DNA of 64,000 bases from Aricia agestis. Taxonomy: Eukaryota; Arthropoda; Insecta; Lepidoptera; Lycaenidae. Each line of letters starts with the position of its first letter. The first letter of the stretch is position 1. The position numbers were made by a program, and so were the translations under genes. The notes under the pieces were generated by a model. The model saw only the letters and a program-made list of their open reading frames with translations, was not told the origin of the DNA and made no database searches. The DNA lies in the NCBI RefSeq assembly GCF_905147365.1, contig NC_056418.1, positions 13,825,262 to 13,889,261 of the forward strand, read 5' to 3'. Of this stretch, positions 10,673 through 19,702 are shown in pieces.

Positions 10673-11053
10673 GGACACTGTACAATGTAAATATAAAAAA
10701 GACAGCAAAAATCGAATTATGTATGGTACAGAGACCATACATATTACAAGTTCCCGCGAACCTCCAGGAATCTGTGGACCACAGTTTGGGAAACACTGTC
10801 CTAGATCAAAGTCATATTAACGTTGGATTGAATCAACAGAGTCGGCGTGCAATTATGTATTAACATCACATAGCTCGTGCAATAGGCGGTATAATTCACA
10901 ACGGTCGAGCGGCGGGCGCCGCTGGGCGGTTTTTTCGCCGCACGCCTGTCACTACCTGTCGCCGAACTGGGTTGAGATGTGCATTAATATTAAACAAGCC
11001 TAGGGCTGGCGATGCAGAGTTTTTGATGCTTAGTTTATAAAGACACTAGAATA
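10673..11053. other. Spacer with GC-rich patch
   Basis: About 10896-10970 is GC- and CpG-rich (GAGCGGCGGGCGCCGCTGGG) in an A/T-rich setting. No gene or repeat was recognised in it. Confidence 0.35.
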
Positions 11054-11118
11054 TTTCACAGTAATAATATACACTTTGCATGCACTTTTTCCACTTTTAT
11101 TAATAAACAATTATGTTT

Positions 11119-11155
11119 TACACGACCGGTTTCGATAAAATCATCATCAGGTGTA
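11119..11155 (-). ncRNA. Hammerhead-ribozyme-like motif (left arm)
   Basis: The complement reads TACAC, CTGATGA, T, GAT-TTT-ATC, GAAA, CCGGTC, GTGTA. This matches stem I (UACAC/GUGUA), the CUGAUGA core, a 3-bp stem II, GAAA, and a very short ACC/GGU stem III before cleavage-site C. One extra U sits between the core and stem II, and stem III has no loop, so activity might need pairing of two copies. Activity is untested. Confidence 0.45.
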
Positions 11156-11219
11156 GTGATCATCACTACATCATCATACATCGATAAAATGTATCATCAT
11201 CAGGTGTAGTGATGATCAC

Positions 11220-11256
11220 TACACCTGATGATGATTTTATCGAAACCGGTCGTGTA
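11220..11256 (+). ncRNA. Hammerhead-ribozyme-like motif (right arm)
   Basis: Same motif as the left arm, facing the other way: TACAC 11220-11224, CTGATGA 11225-11231, GAT/ATC stem II 11233-11241, GAAA 11242-11245, CCGGTC 11246-11251, GTGTA 11252-11256. Predicted cleavage would follow C11251. Hammerheads with short stem III are known in Penelope-like and other retroelements; that origin is an inference here. Confidence 0.45.
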
Positions 11257-11321
11257 AAACATAATTGTTTATTAATAAAAGTGGAAAAAGTGCATGCAAA
11301 GTGTATATTATTACTGTGAAA

Positions 11322-12116
11322 CAGGAATTTCTACCAAGAAGTTACGGTACATTCAATATCATATACACTAGAATATTGGCGTATACGACGAAAGGACGAT
11401 GGAGTAGTTATCTAAGATATTGTGCCAAGTGTTATTAAGTGACAGGTAAAAAAATTAAGAGCATGTACATTTGAAGTTTAATATTTAAATCGCTAAAATA
11501 GGCGATCTGTCGCAGTCAAATCTTTTTTTGTTAAAAATTATATGATCTAAGCCTCACTACGCGGCAAAGCACTCATGTGCTGTGCGCCGTAAATTTAAAA
11601 TCCTGTACATTTAAAGTTTAATATTAAAATCGCTCTAGGCATACCTACACTGTCGCAGAGCGACGCCAAACGTTACAGCAAGTATTATTTGTCTAAACTT
11701 CTATGATTTACTATGAGCGACTAAAAAATGTGAAATAGAACCGCAAAAAAATTACCAGCTTCATAAAATGTAAATGTAATCAAAACGTGGGTAAAGACAT
11801 GTGTTTTTAATTTGTTAAAAAGCCTCAAGAAAATATATATTTAATTAATAATATTATGTTAAACACGTTTTTATATACCGTGTAATAGATGGTTACATGA
11901 GTTGTTACATATTATATCCAACCAAAAAAAACGTAATTTGAAAGCTTTATCTTAATTTTAATACATTTTATAAGTGGCAACCCTAGCAGCTGCAGCTACA
12001 GTAATAAGACATTTAAATTCTATAGCCGGTGCAATTTTCTGTACCTTGATTCTGGAATTAAAATTAGACCCTAATGTGACATACATGAATAAACATTGAA
12101 TCTAAAGGTACAAGTT
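11322..12116. other. Spacer with diverged direct repeat
   Basis: Two related segments, about 11455-11540 and 11575-11660, share GTACATTTRAAGTTTAATAT and AATCGCT. No gene seen. Confidence 0.4.
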
Positions 12117-12308
12117 GGAAGCGGGCTACATGAAGCGGCAACAGACGACGTGTCGTCGCGACACTACTGATTTCTACGTATTTCTATGAATAATTGTCGC
12201 TAGCTTCGTGTCGCTAGCTTCGTGTCGCTAGCTGCGCAGGATATTTCATAGAAACTAGTAGTGTCGCGACGACACGTCGTCTGCGGTTGCTTCATGTCGC
12301 CCGCTGCC
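12117..12308. mobile_element. Single MITE with internal tandem repeat
   Basis: Inverted ends near 45 bp with GACGACGTGTCGTCGCGACA. The middle holds three copies of TCGCTAGCTTCGTG or close variants (12198-12235). Confidence 0.8.
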
Positions 12309-12633
12309 AACCGGCACCTCAAAGTAGATATACAAAAGCACTTTGAAGGTTTCAGAGCGTATATGTTACCGTTAATGTGCGTAAACCAGTTAGACCGCAG
12401 ATTAACAAGGTATTCTGCAGATTATCTGGGTGAGTCAATTAAAGTGCAAAAAGTTTATTCTATTCTCATTAAATTACCTACATAAAACAGATTGAATGAA
12501 AGAATGGTGACATGTATAGTGATCGATTGCAATCGTATTGTTTTGGCTGATAAGTGATACGAAATTGCGAATTTGGAGCAATTATCGCGCAATAATTGCT
12601 ACCGCATTGCTCTCGCAAGATACGTGATACGGG

Positions 12634-12800
12634 GGCCAGACTTTTAGCCAAGACCTTTTCTTCGTCGCTTTTTCACAAAAGCGCCGATAAAAATGAATGG
12701 AGTTGACATAAGCGTTAATATGACGTTGACGTTCAACTCGTCTAGTGTCGAATCCATACATTTTGAGCGGCGGATCTTTAAAGAAAACGTCTAGGCTGCA
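12634..12800. mobile_element. Pal-4 MITE, copy 1
   Basis: Diverged copy of the palindrome at 19510-19702. Shared middle: GACATAAGCGTTAATATGAC GTTGACGTTC. Ends are worn. Confidence 0.6.
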
Positions 12801-13659
12801 GGATCTGCACAGTAACTACATAGCTTAGTGTTAAGGGGGTGACAGACACGCGAGTAAGTACGCGGACTTATGGCTCGACGATCTTAATCGTCTGTGTGTC
12901 AGCAAAGAGCCGCGAACCTGGGGGTATGGTAATCCAGTGTGAGCGATTCTCGTGTGTCACCGACGTGAGCCGAGTAAGTTCGCGAACTTAAAACCCGCGT
13001 ACTTTAAGTTCGTACGTCACCCCTTTTACCTTGTTCATCTGTATACCTGCACAGCACATAGCTTAATGTTACCTCGTTCAGCTGAGTCAGCGGGTCAAGT
13101 CGCAAGGGAGCTTACCTGGAAAGATAGAGCTAATTAAATATTGAACAATGGCCGACTGGCGAACCAGCTTAATGAACAGCGAAATTCGCTTAAAACGTTT
13201 TAAACTACTAGCGACGGAGTCAGTTAAGGCGACGCCTTGATAATTTGGCTGTAGCGATATCGATTTTTCTCAGCAATGACTAAAGCTAAGAAATTAAAGT
13301 TCATTGTCAGTATTCATCATGTCTTACCCATATCTTTGAATTGCCCATAGCATAACACGATTGGTCAACTTTTATAACACAGAATAATCAATCAAAAAGA
13401 CCTCTGTAAAAAAAGGGATTCCTATTTTGCCAACAGACGAAAGTGATTCCATTTTCTATTTTTTGCTGTTCCATTGCTTGTTTTCTATGAGAGGCCGGCC
13501 AACAAGCAATCTAAAACGTATACAACACGGTTTTTTACTTTAACGCGGCGTCACCTTAATGTGGCCTATTTCATATTAATATCCATATTAATTACCCTCT
13601 TATTAAATAAAAAGATCCTAACGGTATAAAAGACTTTATAGTTATAGTAGCTGACCCGA
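12801..13659. other. Spacer
   Basis: A possible diffuse palindrome spans about 12830-13025: inverted GGGGTGAC / GTCACCCC ends with internal TTCGCGAACTTA and GTACGTCACCCC segments. No gene seen. Confidence 0.35.
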
Positions 13660-13815
13660 TAAACTTTATTTTGCTGTAAGTATATATACGTTACTTCGGG
13701 TGTGAAAAATAGATGTTTGCGGATTCTCAGCACAAAATTTGAACACAATCGGTCCAGCTGTTTCGGCGGGGTTTCACCGCGACACGACAATTTTATATTC
13801 AAAGACAAGGATAAG
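13660..13815. mobile_element. Retroelement 3'-type fragment, uncertain
   Basis: Contains TGACCCGATAAACTTTATTT and, further on, AACACAATCGGTCCAGCTGT TTCGGCGGGGT. The layout resembles dispersed insect repeats, but no second copy lies in this window. Confidence 0.35.
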
Positions 13816-13889
13816 ACATGAGTGATACATTAGAAAAGTTTCTTTACAGGCATAGACAAAACATAGTATAACATTATTGATTACCTTAA

Positions 13890-14027
13890 CAGCTGTTTCA
13901 CTACTTTCTGATAAAGTGCCGATTAGGCTATTTACAACTTTTTTGACAGATTCTCCATAATTGATCTGTCAAGTTAATTGGTGGATAGCCTATTCGTCAC
14001 TTATCAGGAAGTGGTGAAACAGGCCCT
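13890..14027. mobile_element. Pal-5 MITE, copy 1
   Basis: Palindromic: TGTTTCACTACTTTCTGATA at the left mirrors TTATCAGGAAGTGGTGAAAC A at the right. Flanked by TAA on both sides (13887-13889, 14028-14030), which fits Harbinger-type 3-bp target duplications. Second copy at 46643-46780. Confidence 0.8.
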
Positions 14028-14043
14028 TAATGTATTTAAAATT

Positions 14044-14276
14044 TATCCATATATTGACATAGTGATCTATCAACGCACAGCGCAAACTACTGGATGGATC
14101 GGGCCGAAATTTGGCATGCAGGTAGATGTTATGATGAAGGCATCCGCTAAGAAAGGATTTTGATCAATTCTGCCCCCAAGGAGCTAAAATAGGGGATGAA
14201 AGTTTGTATAAAATAATACTTGTTAACGCGAGCGAAGAAGCAAGAAGCGAAGCGCGGGCAAAAGTTCGTTATATTT
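14044..14276 (+). mobile_element. Hel-B Helitron-like element
   Basis: Lacks the first 30 bp or so; contains the GTGATCTATCAACGCACAGC and GCATCCGCTAAGAAAGGATT blocks and ends GCGGGCAAAAGTTCGTT after a short local duplication GAAGAAGCAAGAAGC. Confidence 0.7.
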
Positions 14277-14309
14277 GGTACTAAAATAAGTGAATAATAA
14301 TAATAATAA

Positions 14310-14951
14310 TATCTATGGACGCTTCACACCACGTCAGTCTGGCTCCGTGCTAAGTACCTGAAGGTCTTGTGTAACGGGTACCAGACAACGGAAATATATT
14401 TAATACTTTTATACTATACATATATTTAAGATTTTTATTATATACAGGGTGCAATTAAACCTTCCTGCCAAATTTTGATATATTGATCCTTGTTAAAAAT
14501 GAAAATACACGTATTTTTTCTTTTATAATCACTCAGTACTAAAATGTTGAGAAATAGCTTCCGAAAGTTATCCTAAAAACACTACAATTAATGGACACGA
14601 CGCGTCGTCCGCGCGTGACGAGACCCCGCGCGCGCGCGTGTCCCCCCGCGTTACCCCCGCGCCGCGAATGACCGTTCTGCAACGAAAAATCGTTGTTCTG
14701 CAACGAAAAAACGAAAAAAAATTGGTTGTTTTTTTGTTATATGGACTCTCTTAGTGATACACACGCCCTGGAAAAAATTTGGCAGGAAGGTTTAATTGCA
14801 CCCTGTATAACACATATTATATTATGTAACACATATTTAATACACATCCATGACTTTCACTTTGAAAACTTTTTGTTCCCTCGGCGGGATTTGAACCCGC
14901 GGCCCCCGGCTTGAGCTACCAACAGCTCACCAACTGAACCACAAAGGTCGT
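14310..14951 (-). mobile_element. SINE-1, copy 2, split by a MITE
   Basis: The left part (14310-14440) is the SINE-1 3' body; the right part (14810-14951) holds the tRNA-like head with GGGATTTGAACCC as the complement of the B box. A 369-bp MITE separates the halves. Copies at 5859 and 36326 are uninterrupted at this point, which supports insertion into an existing SINE. Confidence 0.85.
14441..14809. mobile_element. MITE nested in SINE-1, CpG-rich core
   Basis: Perfect inverted ends of 36 bp including flanking TA: TATACAGGGTGCAATTAAAC at the left and the complement at the right. A TA duplication suggests the Tc1/mariner group. The core at 14595-14670 is strikingly CpG-rich (CGCGCGCGCG run), unlike the A/T-rich flanks. 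The ORF over its right half is not a gene. Confidence 0.85.
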
Positions 14952-15338
14952 CAAATAGTAAAATTAAAGATATTACGTAGCGTAGGTACATAATAGCGTA
15001 AATAATAGCTGGTTTACATTATTCCAGTCCAACCCAGCGCTGGATAGCTATAAATAATGTAAACTGGCTATAAAGAGTGTGTATAAATAATATGAACCTT
15101 TAGATACTATTTTCTATAGGTTTTATTCGCAGACCTTGAAGAGAAAAGCCTTCCTGTTCTCATTGTGGTACAATAATGAAAAAAGTTAGCCGTACTCTCG
15201 CTGGCAGAGAATTTTTTACGTTTACCCTCTAATAGGTTTAGGCGTAGGCTTCAGATATTACCGAATTTGGATCTTCGGAAATAGTTTGGATACTACTTCT
15301 TAGAATTTGTCTGATTTCTTCGGGAACTAATAAAAAAT
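14952..15338. other. Spacer
   Basis: A pair TAAATAATAGCTGGTTTACA / TGTAAACTGGCTATAAAGAG at 14999-15075 forms an imperfect inverted repeat. No gene seen. Confidence 0.35.
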
Positions 15339-15339
15339 G

Positions 15340-15470
15340 TATGACCCTTTTTCCGGTGGTAGGCATCATGTAGACTTTCAGAAAATATTTGCAAAAATTT
15401 ATTCTGAATAAAAAAAACTGAGTTTGAGTTTTGAGTTTGAATTTTGAGTTTGAGTTTCCGCTATGACTGC
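15340..15470 (+). mobile_element. LINE-like 3' tail with TGAGTTT repeats
   Basis: Reads TTTATTCTGAATAAAAAAAA at about 15398, like the poly(A)-proximal end of insect LINEs, then several TGAGTTT/TGAATTT units. It is a fragment only. Confidence 0.4.
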
Positions 15471-15608
15471 GCTAGTCGGAATTTTGTTCATTAAAACGCT
15501 TTTGAAGATTTACCTACCTTGAAATAATTTTGGATCCAAAGTTTTGCGTTACATGAATTTCCATTACATAATATCAAACCTATGGCATATTTAACATAAT
15601 ATATACGT

Positions 15609-15838
15609 ACGAGCTTTTGCCCGCGGCTTCGCTCGCGTTAAGAAGTATTATTATATACAAACTTTCATCCCCTATTTGAGCCCCTTGGGGTTGGAATTTA
15701 TCAAAATCCTTTCTTAGCGGATGCTTATGTCATAACATCTACCTGCATGCCAAATTTCAGCCCGATCCGTCCAGTGGTTTGGGCTGTGCGTTGATAGATC
15801 ACTATGTCAATCAGTCAGTCACCTTTGAGTTTTATATA
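15609..15838 (-). mobile_element. Hel-B Helitron-like element
   Basis: Complement of Hel-B: begins ACGAGCTTTTGCCCGCGGCT and ends TTTGAGTTTTATATATA. Near full length. Confidence 0.75.
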
Positions 15839-16101
15839 TACAGTGTGTAACAAAAACAAGTGATAATACTTTAGGGCATGTACGTGTTACTTGTAGAGAG
15901 TTCACTGTAAAAGTAGCAGCTCTGAAAGACAAAAAAAAATTTCACTTTTGTATGGAGAAACTCGTGACGCTCGGGCCCTTGCCCATACAAAAGTGAAAAA
16001 ATTTTTTCGTCTTTCAGCGCTGCTACTTAACAGTGAACTCTCTACAAGGAACACGTACACACCCTAAAGTATTATCACTTATTTTTGTTACACCCTGTAT
16101 A
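15839..16101. mobile_element. Pal-1 MITE
   Basis: Whole element is a fold-back: TACAGTGTGTAACAAAAACA at the left mirrors the right end. Inside, AGAGAGTTCACTGT and CTTTTGTATGG occur on both arms. TA flanks. The largest MITE family here, with full or partial copies at 23490, 24045, 37689, 42147, 43674, 43945 and 54406. Confidence 0.85.
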
Positions 16102-16724
16102 GAAGAAGAAGAAGATGCTATAGAGCAGGTGTCGGCAAGTAATTTTAGGTGGGGTCCGGATACTGTGGGAAAATGACGAGTTCCAGAAAAAAACACACTA
16201 TGTAGCTTAAAAATATTATTATAATTAATAAAGGTATACGTATACGGTATACCTCATCTATGATTAATTGTTATAAAATACATTACAATATTTCGCGGTT
16301 CGAGATTCGACCTTTCGAGGTCCGTTTGCGGACTGCGATCCGCCTGTTGCCTACCGCTGCTATAGAGTATACTCGTAGACAGCTATAATCTTGGTGACGT
16401 GGTTACCAGATGTGAGTTGGGACCATAAAATAAGAAACAGACATGCGGCATTCCTGCATCGCAATATTGAATTTTTTAAAGTATGGCAGACTTCTTTATT
16501 ATTGTATGGCAAATACTTCTATTTAAACTGAATAGAATTCTTTGTCGTATGGGCATAAAGTATTTACTTAGTTTTGTTACTGTTTATACGACAGCCAAAA
16601 TCATTATAGTAGGTACTTAGCCTATCAGCCATCAGCGGATGACCCCTTTATATATAAGAGGCCATTTTAAAGGAGAAGACATACCCCCTCACCTCCACGG
16701 CCCAACGTAGAGAGGGGCCTAAGC
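16102..16724. other. Spacer with possible hAT-like remnant
   Basis: About 16128-16370 has AGCAGGTGTCGGCAAGTAAT at the left and a near-complement ATCCGCCTGTTGCCTACCGC TGCT at the right, so a worn hAT-like element is possible. No gene seen. Confidence 0.35.
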
Positions 16725-16953
16725 CAGTGATCCGCAAAGGGTGTACCGCGGCACACTGGTGTACCGCAGCTGGTGTGCCTCAAAATATCATCGTACCAAC
16801 ATATTCCTAGTTTATAAGAACAAAAAATGGCAACATCTCAGGATGATCGACGAAAGGAATGGGAATTAGGAACAGAGCACCCCCGTACAAGCTGATTAAT
16901 TTCTGGTGTACGTCCAAAAAAATTTATTTTTCTGCAATGTTTGTGGAACACCG
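16725..16953. mobile_element. hAT-S element, copy 1
   Basis: About 229 bp with hAT-type ends: CAGTGATCCGCAAAGGGTG at the left, TTTGTGGAACACCG at the right. Flanking 8-mers GCCTAAGC and GTCTAAGC match at 7 of 8 bases, as expected of an old hAT target duplication. Non-coding. Second copy at 34665-35438, inverted. Confidence 0.75.
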
Positions 16954-17335
16954 GTCTAAGCAACCTAGGCAGAAAAGCCTCCACAATACACATAACGAGG
17001 ATGTTTGTTACATCCCGCATTAACCGCAGAGTGAATGGTCCAGATTACCCATTCACTCGCTCATTAGTTCCATTCGTCTCTATTCATGATTGAACTCACC
17101 AGGGATCGTAACTAGACATATACATTTACAGTATACAGCTTTGGGTTCGATATTTAAGAAAGGGACGTTTAAGGGTCAGTTAACACAGAAACGGAAGAGT
17201 TAACTTCAGTTTATTAGCAAAATTACCCCACATACGGGGTGGTCGATCAAATTCGACTGACAAACCTTTTATGAAAATGCTTCTCTTTCCGAGAATAGGG
17301 AATATTATGCAAAGGTCTGAGGGCGCTTAGATAAA
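16954..17335. other. Spacer
   Basis: Nothing recognised apart from a repeated TTACCCATTCACTCGC/GAGTGAATGGT pair near 17030-17060. Confidence 0.35.
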
Positions 17336-17578
17336 TACAGGTTGTTCGGGTGAACACCGTTATCCTTAAAACCATCAAAATATGATCCCGTCAAACTACG
17401 GAACCCTAAAAAAATGCCGTCTTCATACCAATACAAATTGCCCGGATCGGCAATTTGTATGGGTATGACGATAGATTTTTTTTGAGTTCCCAGCATTTTT
17501 CTCATAGAAACAGTTGTTAATTTTAACGGGCTCATTTGATGGTTTAAAGGATAACAGTGTTTACCCGAACAACCTGTA
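17336..17578. mobile_element. Single MITE, TA-flanked
   Basis: Inverted ends of about 45 bp: TACAGGTTGTTCGGGTGAAC at the left and the complement with few changes at the right (TTACCCGAACAACCTGTA). TA at both borders points to the Tc1/mariner group. An internal small hairpin ACAAATTGCCCGGATCGGCA ATTTGT lies near 17425-17460. Confidence 0.85.
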
Positions 17579-18068
17579 TACTAGTCCCCTTTAAATTGAA
17601 TATCCTAAGAAATCCAATATTATATTGTGCACTTTAAACCTTACAGAACTTGTAGAGCAGCCATTTAATCCTAAAGCTAACACTTCAATACTAACATATT
17701 CAGATAGCATCCAGACATTGTAATATAACACGTGTACACATAACAATAGAGTCGAAATTGCTTTACACGTCGTTGCACTCTAGTAAATTGCACTAGGAAT
17801 GTCATAGGCATCTAGATTCCAGCTACTAGATAGTTCTAGACCTTTCTAGAATACCTAGCAACAATCCAATCAACTTTGCCGAGATTAAACACCGTTTAGG
17901 ATTGCTACATGACGTTCTGGATTCCAAATTAATTTTACTGTCGTGCTACTCAAATGTCAACTCTAACAAGGCGTATTAAGGTCGAAATTGCGAAATATAT
18001 CTTATAATATGTTTGCATGAATATTGTGATATTGAAAATGGCGAGCATCATCATCATCAACCAATTTG
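17579..18068. other. Spacer
   Basis: A short run with TCTAGA-like words (17810-17855). No gene seen. Confidence 0.35.
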
Positions 18069-18127
18069 TGAGAGTTACGACCTCAGTGGCTTAATGGTTG
18101 AGCATGTGGCGCTCAAGCCTACTAAAT
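18069..18127 (+). mobile_element. SINE-like tRNA head fragment
   Basis: TACGACCTCAGTGGCTTAAT GGTTGAGC resembles a tRNA 5' half with an A box. It is cut off by the MITE at 18128 and no B box follows within tRNA distance. Confidence 0.45.
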
Positions 18128-18326
18128 ACTATACTGTAGGTACTCGGCGAAACATGGCGGTAGCGGTCATTGACTCTCTGTCAAAAACTTGTCATTTTCT
18201 ATACAAAGCCGCGATTGACAACATCAGACACTTCATTGTCAATCGCGATTTACATAGAAAATGACAAGTTTTTGACAGGGAGTCAGTGACCGCTTCCGCC
18301 ATGTTTCGCCGAATACAGTATAGAAC
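18128..18326. mobile_element. Single MITE, long arms
   Basis: Arms of about 85 bp: TACTGTAGGTACTCGGCGAA and ACTTGTCATTTTCTATAC are mirrored on the right. About 199 bp, no coding capacity. Confidence 0.8.
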
Positions 18327-18356
18327 CAACTAGTGGTATGTGTACTGTGTAGTGTG

Positions 18357-18573
18357 TACCATCAAGGAAATTGATTCCTAGGCAGTTGACGGACCTACGT
18401 CATGTGGTCGGCTTATGACAATTCAATGTTAGCATGTGACCGGTCGGATGGGTTTGACTTAAGTGTAATTCGGCCGCGTATTTTCGGCCTAGTGTGTTTA
18501 GTCACTAACGCGACCAAATTACTCAGGTCCCCCATCTGCCTAGGAATCAACTTCTCTGATAGCACATTGTACA
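18357..18573. mobile_element. Pal-7 MITE, copy 1
   Basis: Left end GTACCATCAAGGAAATTGAT TCCTAGGCAGTTGAC; right end CTAGGAATCAACTTCTCTGA. Related copies at 53178 (split), 55530 (worn) and 59264. Confidence 0.7.
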
Positions 18574-18751
18574 CTTTGACGTACGCCCGCATAAATCTAA
18601 GTTGGGATAGTTCTCAACTGGGTTACGACCAGGTGCGCCCCGGGATATATATTATGTTCAACATATACACATCTCTACATACTATAAAGTCATTTAAGCT
18701 TTAAATCACCTGATTGAAATGTACATTTTAAAAGCACTTATTAACTATTCC

Positions 18752-19262
18752 ATGACGCTCGCCAAATTCGTTTATCGCGCGGGAACCGTACATTTTTCCG
18801 GGATGAAAAGTATCCTATGTCCCCCCCCCGGAACTCAAAGTATCCCCATTCCCCATATTATTAAATTATACGTGGGAGAGCTATGCTTCGGCACGAATGA
18901 GCCGGCTCGACCGGAGAAATATCACGTTCTCACAGAAAACCGGCGTGAAACAGCGCTTGCGCTGTGTTTCGCCGAGTGAGTGAGTTTACCGGAGGCCCAA
19001 TCCCCTACCCTATTCCCATTCCTACCCTTCCCATCCCTACCCTCCCCTATTACCCTATTCCCTCTTAAAAGGCCGGCAACGCACCTGCAGCTCTTCTGAT
19101 GCTGCGAGTGTCCATGGGCGACAGAAGTTGCTTTCCGTCAGGTGACCCGTTTGCTCGTTTGCCCCCTTATTTCATAAAAAATTTTTTTTAGCAAAATCGG
19201 TTCAGCGGATTGGGCTTAAAGAGTTTACAGACAAACACACTTTCACATTAATAATATTAGTA
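18752..19262 (-). mobile_element. Hel-A element split by Rep-H
   Basis: Left part 18752-18855 reads GCCAAATTCGTTTATCGCGC and on to CAAAGTATCCCCATTCC; right part 19188-19262 resumes with AGCAAAATCGGTTCAGCGGA. The missing bases are only about seven, so Rep-H inserted within Hel-A. Confidence 0.8.
18856..19187 (+). mobile_element. Rep-H, copy 1
   Basis: Contains ACGTGGGAGAGCTATGCTTC, GAACACAGCG-like hairpin AACAGCGCTTGCGCTGT, a CCCTACC/CCCTATT pyrimidine-rich run, GGCCGGCAACGCACCTGCAG and TCAGGTGACCCGTTTGCTCG, then an A/T-rich end. The inverted partner is at 48206-48525. A poly(T) or poly(A) edge suggests a retroposon, but the class is unproven. Confidence 0.7.
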
Positions 19263-19319
19263 AGTATAGACGTTGAACATAATTACACACACTCTCGCTA
19301 ATTGTTAATTTCATTCCTT

Positions 19320-19415
19320 TTGCGTACTGCGCACACACTTGAACACTATAAAGTTACTCGTGCTTAGCTCGGCTTCAGTGAAACCGATCACCATTACCGA
19401 CATAATGGCTGACAT
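19320..19415 (+). mobile_element. SINE-2 3' fragment
   Basis: TGCGTACTGCGCACACACTT G through GAAACCGATCACCATTACCG matches the 3' part of SINE-2 at 26516-26600. Confidence 0.6.
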
Positions 19416-19509
19416 ACACGCTACGGTCTACCGGAGAGGTCTACAGGTGTCAGTCGAAAGGATTGATTTTCGATTTTGCGCCGGTCGCCTGCGCAGGTCA
19501 AAAAAACTG

Positions 19510-19702
19510 CACAGGGGGGTGAGACAAAATCTTTTCGTTTTCGCTTCGTTATAGAATCGCCGATGAAAATGTATGGAATTGACATAAGCGTTCGTTAATA
19601 TGACGTTGACGTTCGACTCGTCTAATGTCAATTCCATACATTTTGATCGGCGATTCTATAACGAAGCGAAAACGAAAAAGTTTCGGCTAAATGGCCAGGT
19701 CT
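19510..19702. mobile_element. Pal-4 MITE, copy 2
   Basis: Strong palindrome: CTTCGTTATAGAATCGCCGA TGAAAATGTATGGAATTGAC mirrored at 19625-19680. The best copy of the family. Confidence 0.8.

Larger units (their letters stand above)
11054..11321. repeat. Long inverted repeat carrying two hammerhead-like motifs
   Basis: Two arms of about 110 bp, 11054-11165 and 11210-11321, are near-perfect reverse complements. Outer ends are TTTCACAGTAATAATATACA and its complement. The centre holds further rearranged pieces of the same sequence. Each arm contains a ribozyme-like core near its inner end, listed separately. It may derive from a retroelement that carries the motif. Confidence 0.85.
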
